A DNA stretch of 64,000 nucleotides. Origin: Streptomyces netropsis (GTDB taxonomy: Bacteria; Actinomycetota; Actinomycetes; Streptomycetales; Streptomycetaceae). Below the pieces are notes generated by a model that was given only the letters and a program-made list of their open reading frames with translations, made no database searches and was not told where the DNA came from. Below, in pieces: positions 44,102 to 53,083 of this stretch. The translations under genes and the position numbers were made by a program. The stretch spans positions 62,001-126,000 of the forward strand of contig NZ_JACHJG010000008.1 in NCBI RefSeq assembly GCF_014203545.1, in the 5' to 3' direction. Each line of letters opens with the position of its first letter. Position 1 is the first letter of the stretch.

Positions 44102-44893
44102 TCAGCGCTTGTGGCGCTGCCCCTTGGCGAGCTGTTCCGTGGTCTTGTCGCCGCCGACGCGGCGTTGGACGGCGGCGGACACGTTGGGGGCGACGCCGGC
44201 GACCAAGGTGACCAGGCGCAGGCTCAGCGGGGCCACATCCACCTCGGCGAGATTCTTCTCGATGGCTCGTACGGTCGCGCGCGCCACGTCCCGCGGCGAA
44301 CGGGTGCCGACCCCCCGGGGCAGGGTCGCGCCGGAGTCGGCGAACATGCCCGCGTCCCTGATGACGCCGGGGAAGACGGTCGAGACGCCGACGTTGTGGG
44401 GCCGCATGTCCTCGCGGAGCGCGAGGGCGAAGCCGCGCATTCCGAACTTGGTGGCGTTGTAGAGGGAGGCTTGACCGGACGCGGCCTTCCCGGAGAGCGA
44501 AGAGATGAAGACCAGGTGACCGCGGCGGCGGGCGGCCATGCGTTCCCCGGCCAGCTTCGCCATCACGATGGGCGCGCGAAGGTTGACGTCGAGCGCGCGG
44601 TCGATCTCGCCGATGGAGTAGTCGGCCAGCAGACCTGTCGCCGGCAGCGCGGCGTTGGCCACGAGCACGTCGATCTCGCCTGCCTGATCCAGCAGTTCCT
44701 CGATCGCCTCGCGGTCGGCCAGGTCGGCAGGGATGGCCCGGCCGCCCAGTCTCTCGGCCAACGGCTTGAGCATGTCCGCGCGGCGCCCGGTGAGCACCAC
44801 GTCGCTACCGCGGGCGGCCAGGCCCACCGCCAGCACTTGCCCGATGCCGCCGGTGGCGCCTGTCACCAACACCTTCGCGTTGCGCAGATCCAT
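44102..44893 (-). CDS. SDR family oxidoreductase
   Basis: A 263-residue classical short-chain dehydrogenase. VTGATGGIGQVLAVGLA carries the TGxxxGIG cofactor motif; N-A-A is at N-A-A-L-P, and the catalytic set is S (I-S-S-L-S-G), Y-N-A-T-K. The substrate is not predictable from sequence. The C-terminal basic tail (K-G-Q-R-H-K-R) is unusual. It stands about 110 bp downstream of the argG gene in the same orientation. Confidence 0.88.
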   Translation of the reverse strand: MDLRNAKVLVTGATGGIGQVLAVGLAARGSDVVLTGRRADMLKPLAERLGGRAIPADLADREAIEELLDQAGEIDVLVANAALPATGLLADYSIGEIDRALDVNLRAPIVMAKLAGERMAARRRGHLVFISSLSGKAASGQASLYNATKFGMRGFALALREDMRPHNVGVSTVFPGVIRDAGMFADSGATLPRGVGTRSPRDVARATVRAIEKNLAEVDVAPLSLRLVTLVAGVAPNVSAAVQRRVGGDKTTEQLAKGQRHKR

Positions 44894-45003
44894 GTCAGGA
44901 GGATCCCACTGCCACCACGATCAGGCCAGGACGACCTGCGCCATGTTCGCCGGGCGGATCCAGGTCACCGCACCGTGGACTTCGTGTCGGCTCTATCAGT
45001 CCG

Positions 45004-46428
45004 TCAGTCCGTCCCCGACTCGATGGCCGCATGGTCGAGCGTGTCGGAAGCCGCTGCAACGGCTTCTGCCTCGTCGCTGGCCGCGGCGATGGCCACCGCA
45101 CCGCCGGGGGCGAGCTCGCCGATGAGGCCGCTCCAGGGCCGGAGCTGACCGTGCTTGGCGTATTCCTCCAGCATCTTCCGCGTGTCGGCGATATCGAGGT
45201 TCCGCATGGTCAGCTGACCGATGCGGTCATCCGGGACGAACGCCGGGTCCTGACTGCGCTCCATGGACAGCTTCTCGGGGTGGTAGCTGAGGTTCGGGCC
45301 CTGCGTGTCGATCACGGAGTAGTCCTGTCCGCGGCGGAGTCGTACCGTGACACTGCCGGTGATCGGGTAGCCGACCCAGCGCTGCAGGCTGTCGCGGAGC
45401 ATGAGCGCCTGCGGGTCGAACCAGCGGCCCTCGTAGAGCAACCGCCCGAGCCGACGCCCCTCGTTGTGGTACATCGCGACGGTGTCCTCGTTGTGGATGG
45501 CGTTGAGCAGCCGCTCATAGCACACGTGCAGCAGCGCCATACCGGGAGCCTCGTACACACCGCGGCTCTTGGCCTCGATGATGCGATTCTCGATCTGGTC
45601 CGACATCCCGAGCCCGTGGCGACCGCCGATGCGATTGGCCTCCCCCACCAGCTCCACCGCATCGGCGAACTCGCGCCCGTTGATCCGCACGGGCCGTCCG
45701 TGTTCGAACTCCACGGTGACGTCCTCGGTCTGGATGTCGACCTTGGGGTCCCAGAAGGCAACGCCCATGATCGGTTTCACGGTCTCAAGGGAGGTGTCGA
45801 GGTACTCCAGGCGCTTGGCCTCGTGCGTGGCACCCCAGATGTTCGCGTCGGTGGAGTACGCCTTCTCGGCGGAGTCCCGGTAGGGCAGGTCGCGCTCCGC
45901 GAGCCAGGCAGACATCTCGTGCCGGCCACCGAGCTCCGCCACGAACCCCCGGTCGAGCCAGGGCTTGTAGATACGCAGGTTGGGGTTGGCCAGCAGGCCG
46001 TAGCGGTAGAACCGCTCGATGTCGTTGCCCTTGTAGGTGGACCCGTCGCCCCAGATGGAGGTGTCGTCCTCGTGCATCGCCCGCACCAGGAGGGTGCCCA
46101 CCACGGCACGGCCGAGCGGAGTGGTGTTGAAGTACGCCTGCGCGGCCGACCGGATGTGGAAGGCACCGCACACCAGCGCGGCCAGGCCCTCCTCGACCAG
46201 CGCGGCACGGCAGTCGATGAGCCGCGCCCGCTCGGCCCCGTAGGTGAGACCGCGCTCCGGTACCTCGGCGAGATCCGGCTCGTCGTACTGGCCGATGTCA
46301 GCCGTGTACGCGTACGGAAACGCGCCGCGCTCACGCATCCACGCCACCGCGACCGAGGTGTCCAGCCCCCCGGAGAACGCGATACCGATCCGTTCGCCGA
46401 CCGGCAGCTTGCTCAAGACCTTCGACAT
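45004..46428 (-). CDS. argG: Argininosuccinate synthase, long type
   Basis: A 474-residue ATP-dependent enzyme joining citrulline and aspartate in arginine synthesis. IAFSGGLDTSVAVAW (near residue 16) is the pyrophosphatase loop. Further blocks are YTADIGQYDE, YGAERARLIDCR, WGDGSTYKGNDIERFYRYGLL, STDANIWGATHEAKRLE and GRHGLGMSDQIENRIIEAKSRGVYEAPGMALLH. It is the long, type 2 form found in some bacteria (about 450 residues) rather than the common 400-residue form, with an extra Ala/Glu-rich C-terminus. A very large hairpin lies in the leader. Confidence 0.95.
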   Translation of the reverse strand: MSKVLSKLPVGERIGIAFSGGLDTSVAVAWMRERGAFPYAYTADIGQYDEPDLAEVPERGLTYGAERARLIDCRAALVEEGLAALVCGAFHIRSAAQAYFNTTPLGRAVVGTLLVRAMHEDDTSIWGDGSTYKGNDIERFYRYGLLANPNLRIYKPWLDRGFVAELGGRHEMSAWLAERDLPYRDSAEKAYSTDANIWGATHEAKRLEYLDTSLETVKPIMGVAFWDPKVDIQTEDVTVEFEHGRPVRINGREFADAVELVGEANRIGGRHGLGMSDQIENRIIEAKSRGVYEAPGMALLHVCYERLLNAIHNEDTVAMYHNEGRRLGRLLYEGRWFDPQALMLRDSLQRWVGYPITGSVTVRLRRGQDYSVIDTQGPNLSYHPEKLSMERSQDPAFVPDDRIGQLTMRNLDIADTRKMLEEYAKHGQLRPWSGLIGELAPGGAVAIAAASDEAEAVAAASDTLDHAAIESGTD

Positions 46429-46483
46429 GCTTGCACCTTAGACCCGCATGACGCGGGGCCCCTGATTCGCAACGTACGAGCGG

Positions 46484-46500
46484 CTCGGGAAAACCCCGAG
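46484..46500 (-). other. Second hairpin in argG leader
   Basis: CTCGGG and CCCGAG flank a 5-base loop, between the larger hairpin and the gene. Confidence 0.5.
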
Positions 46501-46504
46501 AACT

Positions 46505-46552
46505 CAAGGGTGGCATATTCTTGCATTACAGCACAAGAATATGCCACCCTTG
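46505..46552 (-). promoter_or_regulatory. 19-bp perfect hairpin in argG leader
   Basis: CAAGGGTGGCATATTCTTG and its exact complement flank a 10-base spacer, 77 bp upstream of the argG start. It could be an attenuator, a double operator or an insertion-derived palindrome. The AT-rich centre (CATATTC/GAATATG) vaguely recalls arginine-repressor boxes, but the usual 18-bp box is not clearly matched. Confidence 0.55.
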
Positions 46553-47156
46553 TACGCTGCAGCCTGCGGGCTTGTGCGAGAAGAAATCGAATACGCCAAG
46601 GAATCCCCGTCGGCATCTACGGCTGCTTACCTACCCGTTCGGCACGGATATAGCCCTTCTCCGACCCTGGGCACCGACGCGTGACGCCCGGACGGCGCAG
46701 CGCGCGGGACCGGCGAGCAGCTGCACTGGGCGGAAACACGCCGGGTGGCCCAGCGACCAAGCCGGTCACGCCGACGATCCCCCCATCTCCAAGCCCCCAG
46801 CCGGGCATCATTCTGACGAGGGGTCCGGCCCGGATGTCCGCACAAGGGAGCGTCCGGTCGGCGCCGTTGCCATGTGAGGCCATCGCGGTACCGAGCACAG
46901 CGATCTGTTCGCCTCCTTCGCAGCCCCTGCGTCCTGGGCACAAGGGTGAACGACGTCTCCGGCGTCCGAGGGCGCGATGGCCCGGGCCGAGTTACGATGC
47001 TTGTGGGTGGATTGCGACGTCATGGGCAGCTTCCCAGAGGAAGTCATTCGTCCCGGCCAGCGCCAGGAGTGACTCCGGTTGCGCTCATCGCCAGGACCGA
47101 CCCCACCGTGCTCATGGAGCGAATCTCCCCTCCACGCCGGTTGAGGAGCGCATCTC
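46553..47156. other. Intergenic region
   Basis: About 600 bp between the divergent argG and peptidase genes. Several short ORFs exist but none has coding character or a signal I recognise. A weak purine run precedes the peptidase ATG. Confidence 0.45.
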
Positions 47157-49355
47157 ATGACCCAGGATTACGGCGAATCGCAACGGAACGAGCCAGGCCC
47201 CGAAGAGGGGAAGCCTCTGAGGATGGTTCCTGGTGTGGGGGAACATACCGATGCCGAGGGTGTGCTGCGGAAGTACATCGACCCGGGGGCGACGCTGACA
47301 CAGGCGCCGACCGCCCGGAAAGCCATTGAGCAGTTCATGAAAGCGCGCAGGGGCGACCTGAAGTCCGGGAACATCGATCTGCGCGAGATGGAAGCGAGCG
47401 AAGGCGCGGCAACGCTGAGAATCCGCTACCAGCAGTTCCACAACGACGTCCCCGTATCCGGCGCCACCGTGCAGGCCGTGGCCGACGTCAAACAAGGCAG
47501 CGTCATTCAGGTCGATCACGGCGGAGAGCTCGACATGACGGGTGCGCCCGGTCCGGGTGCCGCTCAGACCCCCGACGCCCTCAAGGGGGTTGCCCTCGCG
47601 CCCTTCGAAGGGGAATTCGAAGCCGCAGAGGTGGTCAAGGACGAACTCGCCTACATCCGCGACACGTCCAGGCCCACCCTGCCGAGGACCGACTACCCCA
47701 GCGCCTCGACCGTGCTGCTGGGGAAGGGCAAGAAGCCCGACGACGCACTGCATCTCATTCGTGATTTCCTCGTGGAGACCACCGGCCCCTTCGAGCACTT
47801 CCGCGTCGTCGTGGACGCCGTATCCGGCGAACTTCTGTGGATCGCGCTCGCAGGCAAGTACGTGGCGGCTTCCCTGAAGGTCTTTTCACCGGACCCCGTG
47901 ACCGAGTCGGACGACAGCACGCTGCACGGAGGGGCCAGCGCGGCAACGCTCGACGTGTTCCGTCACGACGTCCAAGCCGAGATCGCTCCTGCCGCCGGCG
48001 GAAAGTTCCGACTCGACGGTGAGTGGTTCCAGTGCAAGGACTGGGACACCCCCGTCTTCGCCCAGCCGCAGGAAGCATCACCCAGCTTCTCCTACCAGAC
48101 GTTTCCGAGTAATCGCGCCTTTCTGAGCGCGAACGCCTACTACTGGCTCGACTCGGCCGCACGCTACCTCCGCAGCCTGGGAAACCCGACGTTGAACGCC
48201 AACATGACGAAGGTGGAGGTCGATGCCCAGGCGTTCAACGGTGGCGACAACAGCGAGTGGATCGGGACGACTCCCCCGCGGATCCGCTTCGGTGAGGGCG
48301 GCACACCGGATGCCGCCGACTTCGGTGTCATCGTCCATGAGTACACCCACGGTGTCTTCCAGTGGCTCGGTGCGGACCACGGCGGGTCGGGGTCGTACGA
48401 GCACAGCGTCTGCGACGCCCTGCCCGCCATCTACCGGGACAGGTTCAATCCCACCGGGAACCGGCGCGCCGAGACGTTCCCCTTCGACAACAACGCCACC
48501 AACCAGTGGAGCACGGAGCGTCGGCTCGACCGCACCGAGCGGTTCGACGATGCGCAGTTCAGCACCTACAGCCCCGACCTCCGCAATTCGATGCTCGGTA
48601 CAGCGCTGTGGCAGTGCTACCTCAGCATGGGTGGTGACTCGTCCGGTTCCGCCGAGCGGATCGAAGCAGCCGATGCCGTGATCAAAACGATGATGGAGAT
48701 GTTGCTCATCGTGCCGGACAGCGATTCCACGAGCGCGGCGCATGCCGTCAGCATGGCCCAGGGCTGTATCTCGGCCGACTCGATGCTCACCGGCGGCCTG
48801 TTCAGCAAAGTGATGGACGAGGCCTTCATCGGCCAGGGACTGTGGCAGCGGCGGCCCGTGGACGTCTACATCCCGGACAACCCGGCCGACACCGGGGCCC
48901 TGCCGAGCCCCCGCCCGAGCCTGGCCTCTCCCGACATCTGGGTCCGCAACAACGACATCAGTACGGGCGACAATCCCGATCTCGGACACCAGGCGCCCAT
49001 CAACGACCAGCCGAACCATGTGTATGTGCGCGTACACAACAGGGGAACCCAGGCTGCCGTGGGCGGAGCGTTCCAGCTCGAAGTCTTCCGGTGTGGCCAA
49101 GGCTCCGGGATGATCTGGCCGACGCACTTCCAGTCGATCGGCACGCTGGCGATCAACGAGGCGATTCCGGCCGGCGGTGCGGTGCGCGTCGGCCCCTTGG
49201 CGTGGACGCCGCACGTCGTCGATCACGAATTCCTGGCGGCGGTCGTACACGGCGCCCCGGACCCGGCGCTCACCGCCACTCTCAACGGACCGGTGACCGC
49301 CGACCGGATTGTTCGCTGCGACAACAACATGGGGTTGCGCGATGTGGCCTCGTAG
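47157..49355 (+). CDS. M36/fungalysin-like metallopeptidase without signal peptide, novel C-terminal domain
   Basis: A 732-residue protease. Residues 60-125 resemble an FTP-type pro-domain (YQQFHNDVPVSGATVQAVAD). The zinc motif HEYTH is at residues 394-398, and a later G-S-Y-E-H-S-V-C-D-A-L supplies the third ligand as in M36 enzymes. Residues 568-732 form a separate domain beginning V-D-V-Y-I-P-D-N and containing SPDIWVRNND and VYVRVHNRGT, shared with the next gene. No signal peptide is visible. GTTGAGGAGC precedes the ATG. The overlapping next gene is probably translationally coupled. Confidence 0.82.
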   Translation: MTQDYGESQRNEPGPEEGKPLRMVPGVGEHTDAEGVLRKYIDPGATLTQAPTARKAIEQFMKARRGDLKSGNIDLREMEASEGAATLRIRYQQFHNDVPVSGATVQAVADVKQGSVIQVDHGGELDMTGAPGPGAAQTPDALKGVALAPFEGEFEAAEVVKDELAYIRDTSRPTLPRTDYPSASTVLLGKGKKPDDALHLIRDFLVETTGPFEHFRVVVDAVSGELLWIALAGKYVAASLKVFSPDPVTESDDSTLHGGASAATLDVFRHDVQAEIAPAAGGKFRLDGEWFQCKDWDTPVFAQPQEASPSFSYQTFPSNRAFLSANAYYWLDSAARYLRSLGNPTLNANMTKVEVDAQAFNGGDNSEWIGTTPPRIRFGEGGTPDAADFGVIVHEYTHGVFQWLGADHGGSGSYEHSVCDALPAIYRDRFNPTGNRRAETFPFDNNATNQWSTERRLDRTERFDDAQFSTYSPDLRNSMLGTALWQCYLSMGGDSSGSAERIEAADAVIKTMMEMLLIVPDSDSTSAAHAVSMAQGCISADSMLTGGLFSKVMDEAFIGQGLWQRRPVDVYIPDNPADTGALPSPRPSLASPDIWVRNNDISTGDNPDLGHQAPINDQPNHVYVRVHNRGTQAAVGGAFQLEVFRCGQGSGMIWPTHFQSIGTLAINEAIPAGGAVRVGPLAWTPHVVDHEFLAAVVHGAPDPALTATLNGPVTADRIVRCDNNMGLRDVAS

Positions 49356-50898
49356 ACGGACAGCCCGCAAGGGCGGTCAAGACAGCGATGGACAGTATGT
49401 GATGCGACCCGACACATTTGAGGGGCAGCCGTTCGCCGTCCCCGACAAGCGCCGACCGCCGAGCCCAGCCGCACGGGTCGAGCCGGTCAAACGCAAGTGG
49501 ACCGGCACGCTGCCGGACAAGTTCATAGCGACACTTGTCGAATTGGTCTCGGTGGAGGCTCTCCGCAACACAGTGGAGGCACTCGCGGCCTTCCACACCA
49601 GGCACACGTTCTCGCCGCACCTCGGAGAGGCCGCCGCACGGATATCGGACCAGTTCACGGCGGTGGGGTACACAGATGTGGTCAGACGCCCCTGGTCCCA
49701 TGCCGGTCACAGCGCGGGCAACGTCGTCTGCACCAAGCCGGGGACGGGAAGCGGCGGCCCCGTCATCATCGTGTGCGCCCACTACGACAGCCGAATGGAA
49801 GACTTGGGCAACGCGACCGCACGGGCTCCAGGAGCCGACGACAACGCCAGTGGTGTGGCGGCGGTCCTTGAAATCGCGCGCCTGCTCGCGCCGGTCGCCC
49901 TCTCCGCCACCGTCCGCTTCGTGGCGTTCTCCGGAGAGGAACAGGGACTGTGGGGTTCGACCGCGTACGCCGCGGAGCTCCACGCCGCGGGTGCCGACAT
50001 CTACCGGGTCATCAATCTGGACATGATCGGGAGGCCACCGGAGGACGGTTCCGTGACGGTGGAGCGGGACGAGGGAAACGCCGTACCGGGCAATGACGCC
50101 GCTTCGCAGGCCCTCGGTGCGGTGATGGCGCAGGCCGCCGCGTCCTACACGGCGCTGCCGGTCAAACTCGGCCCCATCTATGCCAGCGACTACATGCCGT
50201 TCGAAGCGCACAGCGACGTCACGGTCGGCGCCTACGAAGGAGAGGGGAACCCGCACTACCACCGGACGTCCGACAAGCCGGCCACGCTCGACTACGGCTA
50301 CCTCGCCGCTGTCACCAGGACAGTACTGGCGACCCTGCTCTCCGAAGCGCTGGATGTCGCCGACGAAGCGAGTTCGGCCGTGGACCTCTACATCCGGGAC
50401 AACCAAGCCGACACCGGATCCCAACCGAGCAGTTCCCCGAACGGAGCCTCTCCCGACCTGTGGGTCCGCAACAACGACATCAGAGACGGCGACGACCCCG
50501 AACTCGGCCATCAGACACCCGTCAACGGCATTCCCAACTACGTGTACGTGCGCGTGCACAACCGGGGCACGATCGCTCTGGGAGGCGGCGTCGCCCAGGT
50601 CCGCACCTATCGGTGCGACGCGGGCGACGGAGTGGGTTGGCCGACGCGCTTCCAGCCGATCGGGACGCTGGTGATCGACCAGGCGATTCCGGCCGGTGGC
50701 TCGATGCGCGTCGGTCCGTTCGCATGGACACCTCACATCGTGGACCGCGACCGCCTTCTCGCGATCGCGTCCGCTCCTTCCGACCACTCCGTTCCCGATG
50801 TCTACACAGGCGAGCTCGATACCGACCTCTTGGTCCGGTTCGACAACAACGTGGGTCGGCGCGATGTGGCTCCGCAGCCGGCCGGGCCGGAGGGGTAG
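49342..50898 (+). CDS. M28 aminopeptidase-like enzyme with the same C-terminal domain
   Basis: A 518-residue protein. The M28 zinc ligands are visible: H147 (C-A-H-Y-D-S), D166 (G-A-D-D-N-A-S-G), E199-E200 (S-G-E-E-Q-G-L-W-G-S), D227 (N-L-D-M-I-G) and the His pair in N-P-H-Y-H. Residues 347-518 match the C-terminal domain of the preceding protease at well over half of positions. No signal peptide is present. The ATG overlaps the end of the previous gene by 14 bp; a start 20 codons downstream is possible. The enzyme would remove N-terminal residues of peptides, plausibly in sequence with its endopeptidase partner. Confidence 0.85.
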   Translation: MWPRRRTARKGGQDSDGQYVMRPDTFEGQPFAVPDKRRPPSPAARVEPVKRKWTGTLPDKFIATLVELVSVEALRNTVEALAAFHTRHTFSPHLGEAAARISDQFTAVGYTDVVRRPWSHAGHSAGNVVCTKPGTGSGGPVIIVCAHYDSRMEDLGNATARAPGADDNASGVAAVLEIARLLAPVALSATVRFVAFSGEEQGLWGSTAYAAELHAAGADIYRVINLDMIGRPPEDGSVTVERDEGNAVPGNDAASQALGAVMAQAAASYTALPVKLGPIYASDYMPFEAHSDVTVGAYEGEGNPHYHRTSDKPATLDYGYLAAVTRTVLATLLSEALDVADEASSAVDLYIRDNQADTGSQPSSSPNGASPDLWVRNNDIRDGDDPELGHQTPVNGIPNYVYVRVHNRGTIALGGGVAQVRTYRCDAGDGVGWPTRFQPIGTLVIDQAIPAGGSMRVGPFAWTPHIVDRDRLLAIASAPSDHSVPDVYTGELDTDLLVRFDNNVGRRDVAPQPAGPEG

Positions 50899-51038
50899 AC
50901 CCCCGGGCGATGGGCGCCGTCGGGAAGTCCGGTCGGCGCGGGCCACCGGCCCCGTCCGGCGCCGACCGAGCTGCCGCGTGCGGCCGGCGAGGAGCGCCCT
51001 GCGACGTGCCGGCTCGCGCATCATTCCCAGCGTTGCCC

Positions 51039-52025
51039 CTACGGTGCTGTCGTGGCCTCGATGTACTGCTTGATGAGTTCGTACGAGCGAATGCGGTCGT
51101 GGAGGTCGTAGACGGGCGTAGTCAGCATGAGTTCGTCTGCTCCGGTCTCACGAGCCAGTTGCGTGAGCCGGTGCACGACGGTCTTGGGTGTCCCGACGGC
51201 TTGCCGTGCACGGAAGTCGTCCAGCGCCTGTCGTTCTTCCGCTGTGAAGGGGTGGGCGGCCGCCGCCGCCGGCGTGGGGAAGGGGATCTCACTCTGGCCC
51301 TTGAGGAGCCCTGCCTTGACGACTTCCATCGGTCCGACTCGCCACGCGGCCTCTTCTTCCGTCTCGGCACACGCTGCCTCCACGCACACCAGCACCCGGG
51401 GTTGCTCGCACCAACGGGACGGGGTGAACGCCGCCCGGTAACGTTCCAGGGTCGCGAGGGTGTTGTGCGGCCGGATGTGGTGCGCGACGGCGATCGGCAG
51501 GCCGAGTTCCGCGGCCAGAGCGGCACCTGCGGTACTGGAAGCCAGCAGCCACGGTTCCGGCAGCGGGCCGAGCGCGACCTCGTCGACCAGAAGGGACAGG
51601 ATCGCGGCTACGTCGCCCTGGTACTCCCCATCCGTCGCCGGTCCGGCTCCGCGGCGCAGCGCCCGTGCGGTGACCTCGTCGAAGGTCCCAGGGCCACGGC
51701 CGATCCCCAGGTCGATGCGGCCCTGATGCAGAGCGGCCAGCGTTCCGAACTGCTCCGCCAGCGTGATCGGTGCGTGGTTGGGGGCCAGCACTCCACCCGA
51801 ACCAAGCCGGATGGAGGAGGTCAAGGCAGCGGAGTGCGCGGTCAGCACGACTGGCGGGAACGCGCCGATTGCGGGCGAGTGGTGATGCTCGGCGTACCAG
51901 ATCCGGTGGTAACCCAGCCGTTCCAGTCCCTGCGCGAAGGCCGCGGTGTCGCGCAGAGTGTCCACGGCTCGGGTGCCCGTTTGGACCATCGCGACTTCCA
52001 AGGCCGAAAGAGGTATGTCGATCAT
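51039..52025 (-). CDS. LLM-class flavin-dependent oxidoreductase
   Basis: A 328-residue bacterial-luciferase-like protein of the MsnO8 group: MIDIPLSALEVAMVQTG, WYAEHHHSPAIGAFPPVVLTAHSAALTSSIRLGSGGVLAPNH and the C-terminal TPVYDLHDRIRSYELIKQY. These enzymes use FMN or F420 for oxidation or hydroxylation; the cofactor cannot be read from sequence. The ATG is at the family-consistent position. It is divergent from the siderophore-import operon. Confidence 0.85.
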   Translation of the reverse strand: MIDIPLSALEVAMVQTGTRAVDTLRDTAAFAQGLERLGYHRIWYAEHHHSPAIGAFPPVVLTAHSAALTSSIRLGSGGVLAPNHAPITLAEQFGTLAALHQGRIDLGIGRGPGTFDEVTARALRRGAGPATDGEYQGDVAAILSLLVDEVALGPLPEPWLLASSTAGAALAAELGLPIAVAHHIRPHNTLATLERYRAAFTPSRWCEQPRVLVCVEAACAETEEEAAWRVGPMEVVKAGLLKGQSEIPFPTPAAAAAHPFTAEERQALDDFRARQAVGTPKTVVHRLTQLARETGADELMLTTPVYDLHDRIRSYELIKQYIEATTAP

Positions 52026-52198
52026 GTCGTCAGCATAGAGAGGCGGCGGTATCCAGTGAGCCGGGACGTGCTGCGCCCGGGCGCCGAGCGGCTCGGCGCC
52101 CTACCGTCCTCCAACTGCCCTGCTCAGCCGCGCCGGCCGGAAGGGAACGGCTAAATTTCGCCTTGTGCTCAGCTGCCCAGGCCTGTCTCAGCACGCCC

Positions 52199-52217
52199 TA
52201 AGGTTAGGCTAACCTTC
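52199..52217 (+). promoter_or_regulatory. Iron box (DmdR/IdeR site)
   Basis: AAGGTTAG-G-CTAACCTT is a perfect palindrome matching the DmdR/IdeR consensus TTAGGTTAGGCTAACCTAA. It ends 6 bp before the GTG of the importer operon, so the transcript is probably leaderless or very short and repressed by Fe2+-DmdR. Confidence 0.85.
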
Positions 52218-52222
52218 GCAGC

Positions 52223-53083
52223 GTGAAAGTTGCTGAAGAGACCTCCGGCGCCAGGCGTCCCCACGGTCATGAGCTGTCGGCCATGGGCGTCACCGTGGCG
52301 TACGAGGGCGTCGACGTCGTGCACGACGCGTCCTTGACGCTACGGCCCGGCGAGGTGACCGTCCTCGTGGGTCCGAACGGCAGCGGGAAATCGACGCTTC
52401 TGCGCACGCTCGCGCGGCTGCAGCGGCCCCGGACCGCGACGATCGTCATCGACGCCGACACCGACGGCCTCGCGCTGTCCCCTCGCGAGTTCTCGCGCCG
52501 CGTCGCCCTGCTGACCCAAGGGCGCCCCACCCCCAGTGGGCTGACCGTGCGCGACGTCGTCGAGTTCGGCCGCTACCCGTACCAGGGTCGCTGGGGCAAG
52601 GCAGACCCGGAGGGCCGGGCCGCCGTGGACCGTGCGCTCGCCATGACGGGCATCGAGGAACTCGCCGAACGCGGCGCCGAGCACCTCTCCGGAGGGCAGC
52701 TCCAGCGCGTGTGGCTCGCCGGCTGCCTCGCGCAGGAGACCGGCGTGCTGCTCCTCGACGAGCCGACGACCTACCTCGACCTGCGGTACCAGGTCGAGCT
52801 CCTCGACCTCATCCGCGACCTGGCGGACGACCACGGGATCGCCGTCGGTGTCGTCCTGCACGACCTCGACCAGGCCGCGGCCGTGGCCAACCGGATCGTG
52901 CTGCTCCACAAGGGACGGATCATCGCCGACGGCCTTCCCGAGGACGTACTGACACCCCAGCAACTGACCGACACGTACGGCATCCGCATCGAGGTCGACC
53001 ACGACCCCCTCACGGGCCGGCTGCGCACCCGCGCGATCGGCCGGCACCACACACGGAACGAAAGGCTCAGCACCACCTCATGA
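52223..53083 (+). CDS. Siderophore ABC transporter ATP-binding protein
   Basis: A 286-residue ATPase of the FecE/FhuC group. Walker A GPNGSGKST (residues 50-58), signature LSGGQLQRVWLA, Walker B VLLLDEPTTYLD and the R-Y-P-Y-Q-G-R-W-G block characteristic of siderophore importers are present. The GTG used is the one just behind the iron box; an internal ATG (residue 21) is an alternative. The stop overlaps the next start (ATGA), so translation is coupled. It powers uptake through the double permease. Confidence 0.9.
   Translation: MKVAEETSGARRPHGHELSAMGVTVAYEGVDVVHDASLTLRPGEVTVLVGPNGSGKSTLLRTLARLQRPRTATIVIDADTDGLALSPREFSRRVALLTQGRPTPSGLTVRDVVEFGRYPYQGRWGKADPEGRAAVDRALAMTGIEELAERGAEHLSGGQLQRVWLAGCLAQETGVLLLDEPTTYLDLRYQVELLDLIRDLADDHGIAVGVVLHDLDQAAAVANRIVLLHKGRIIADGLPEDVLTPQQLTDTYGIRIEVDHDPLTGRLRTRAIGRHHTRNERLSTTS

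Noticed and set aside
46505..46552. Standard ARG box
   Set aside because: The perfect 19-bp stem with a 10-base spacer does not fit the expected 18-20-bp box. Left as an unexplained regulatory or structural element.
46553..47156. ORFs of 100-160 codons between argG and the peptidase gene
   Set aside because: No ribosome site, no recognisable family and no consistent codon bias.
47157..50898. Extracellular contractile injection system cargo
   Set aside because: No sheath, tube or baseplate gene is in the window, so this remains only one possible explanation for the missing signal peptides.
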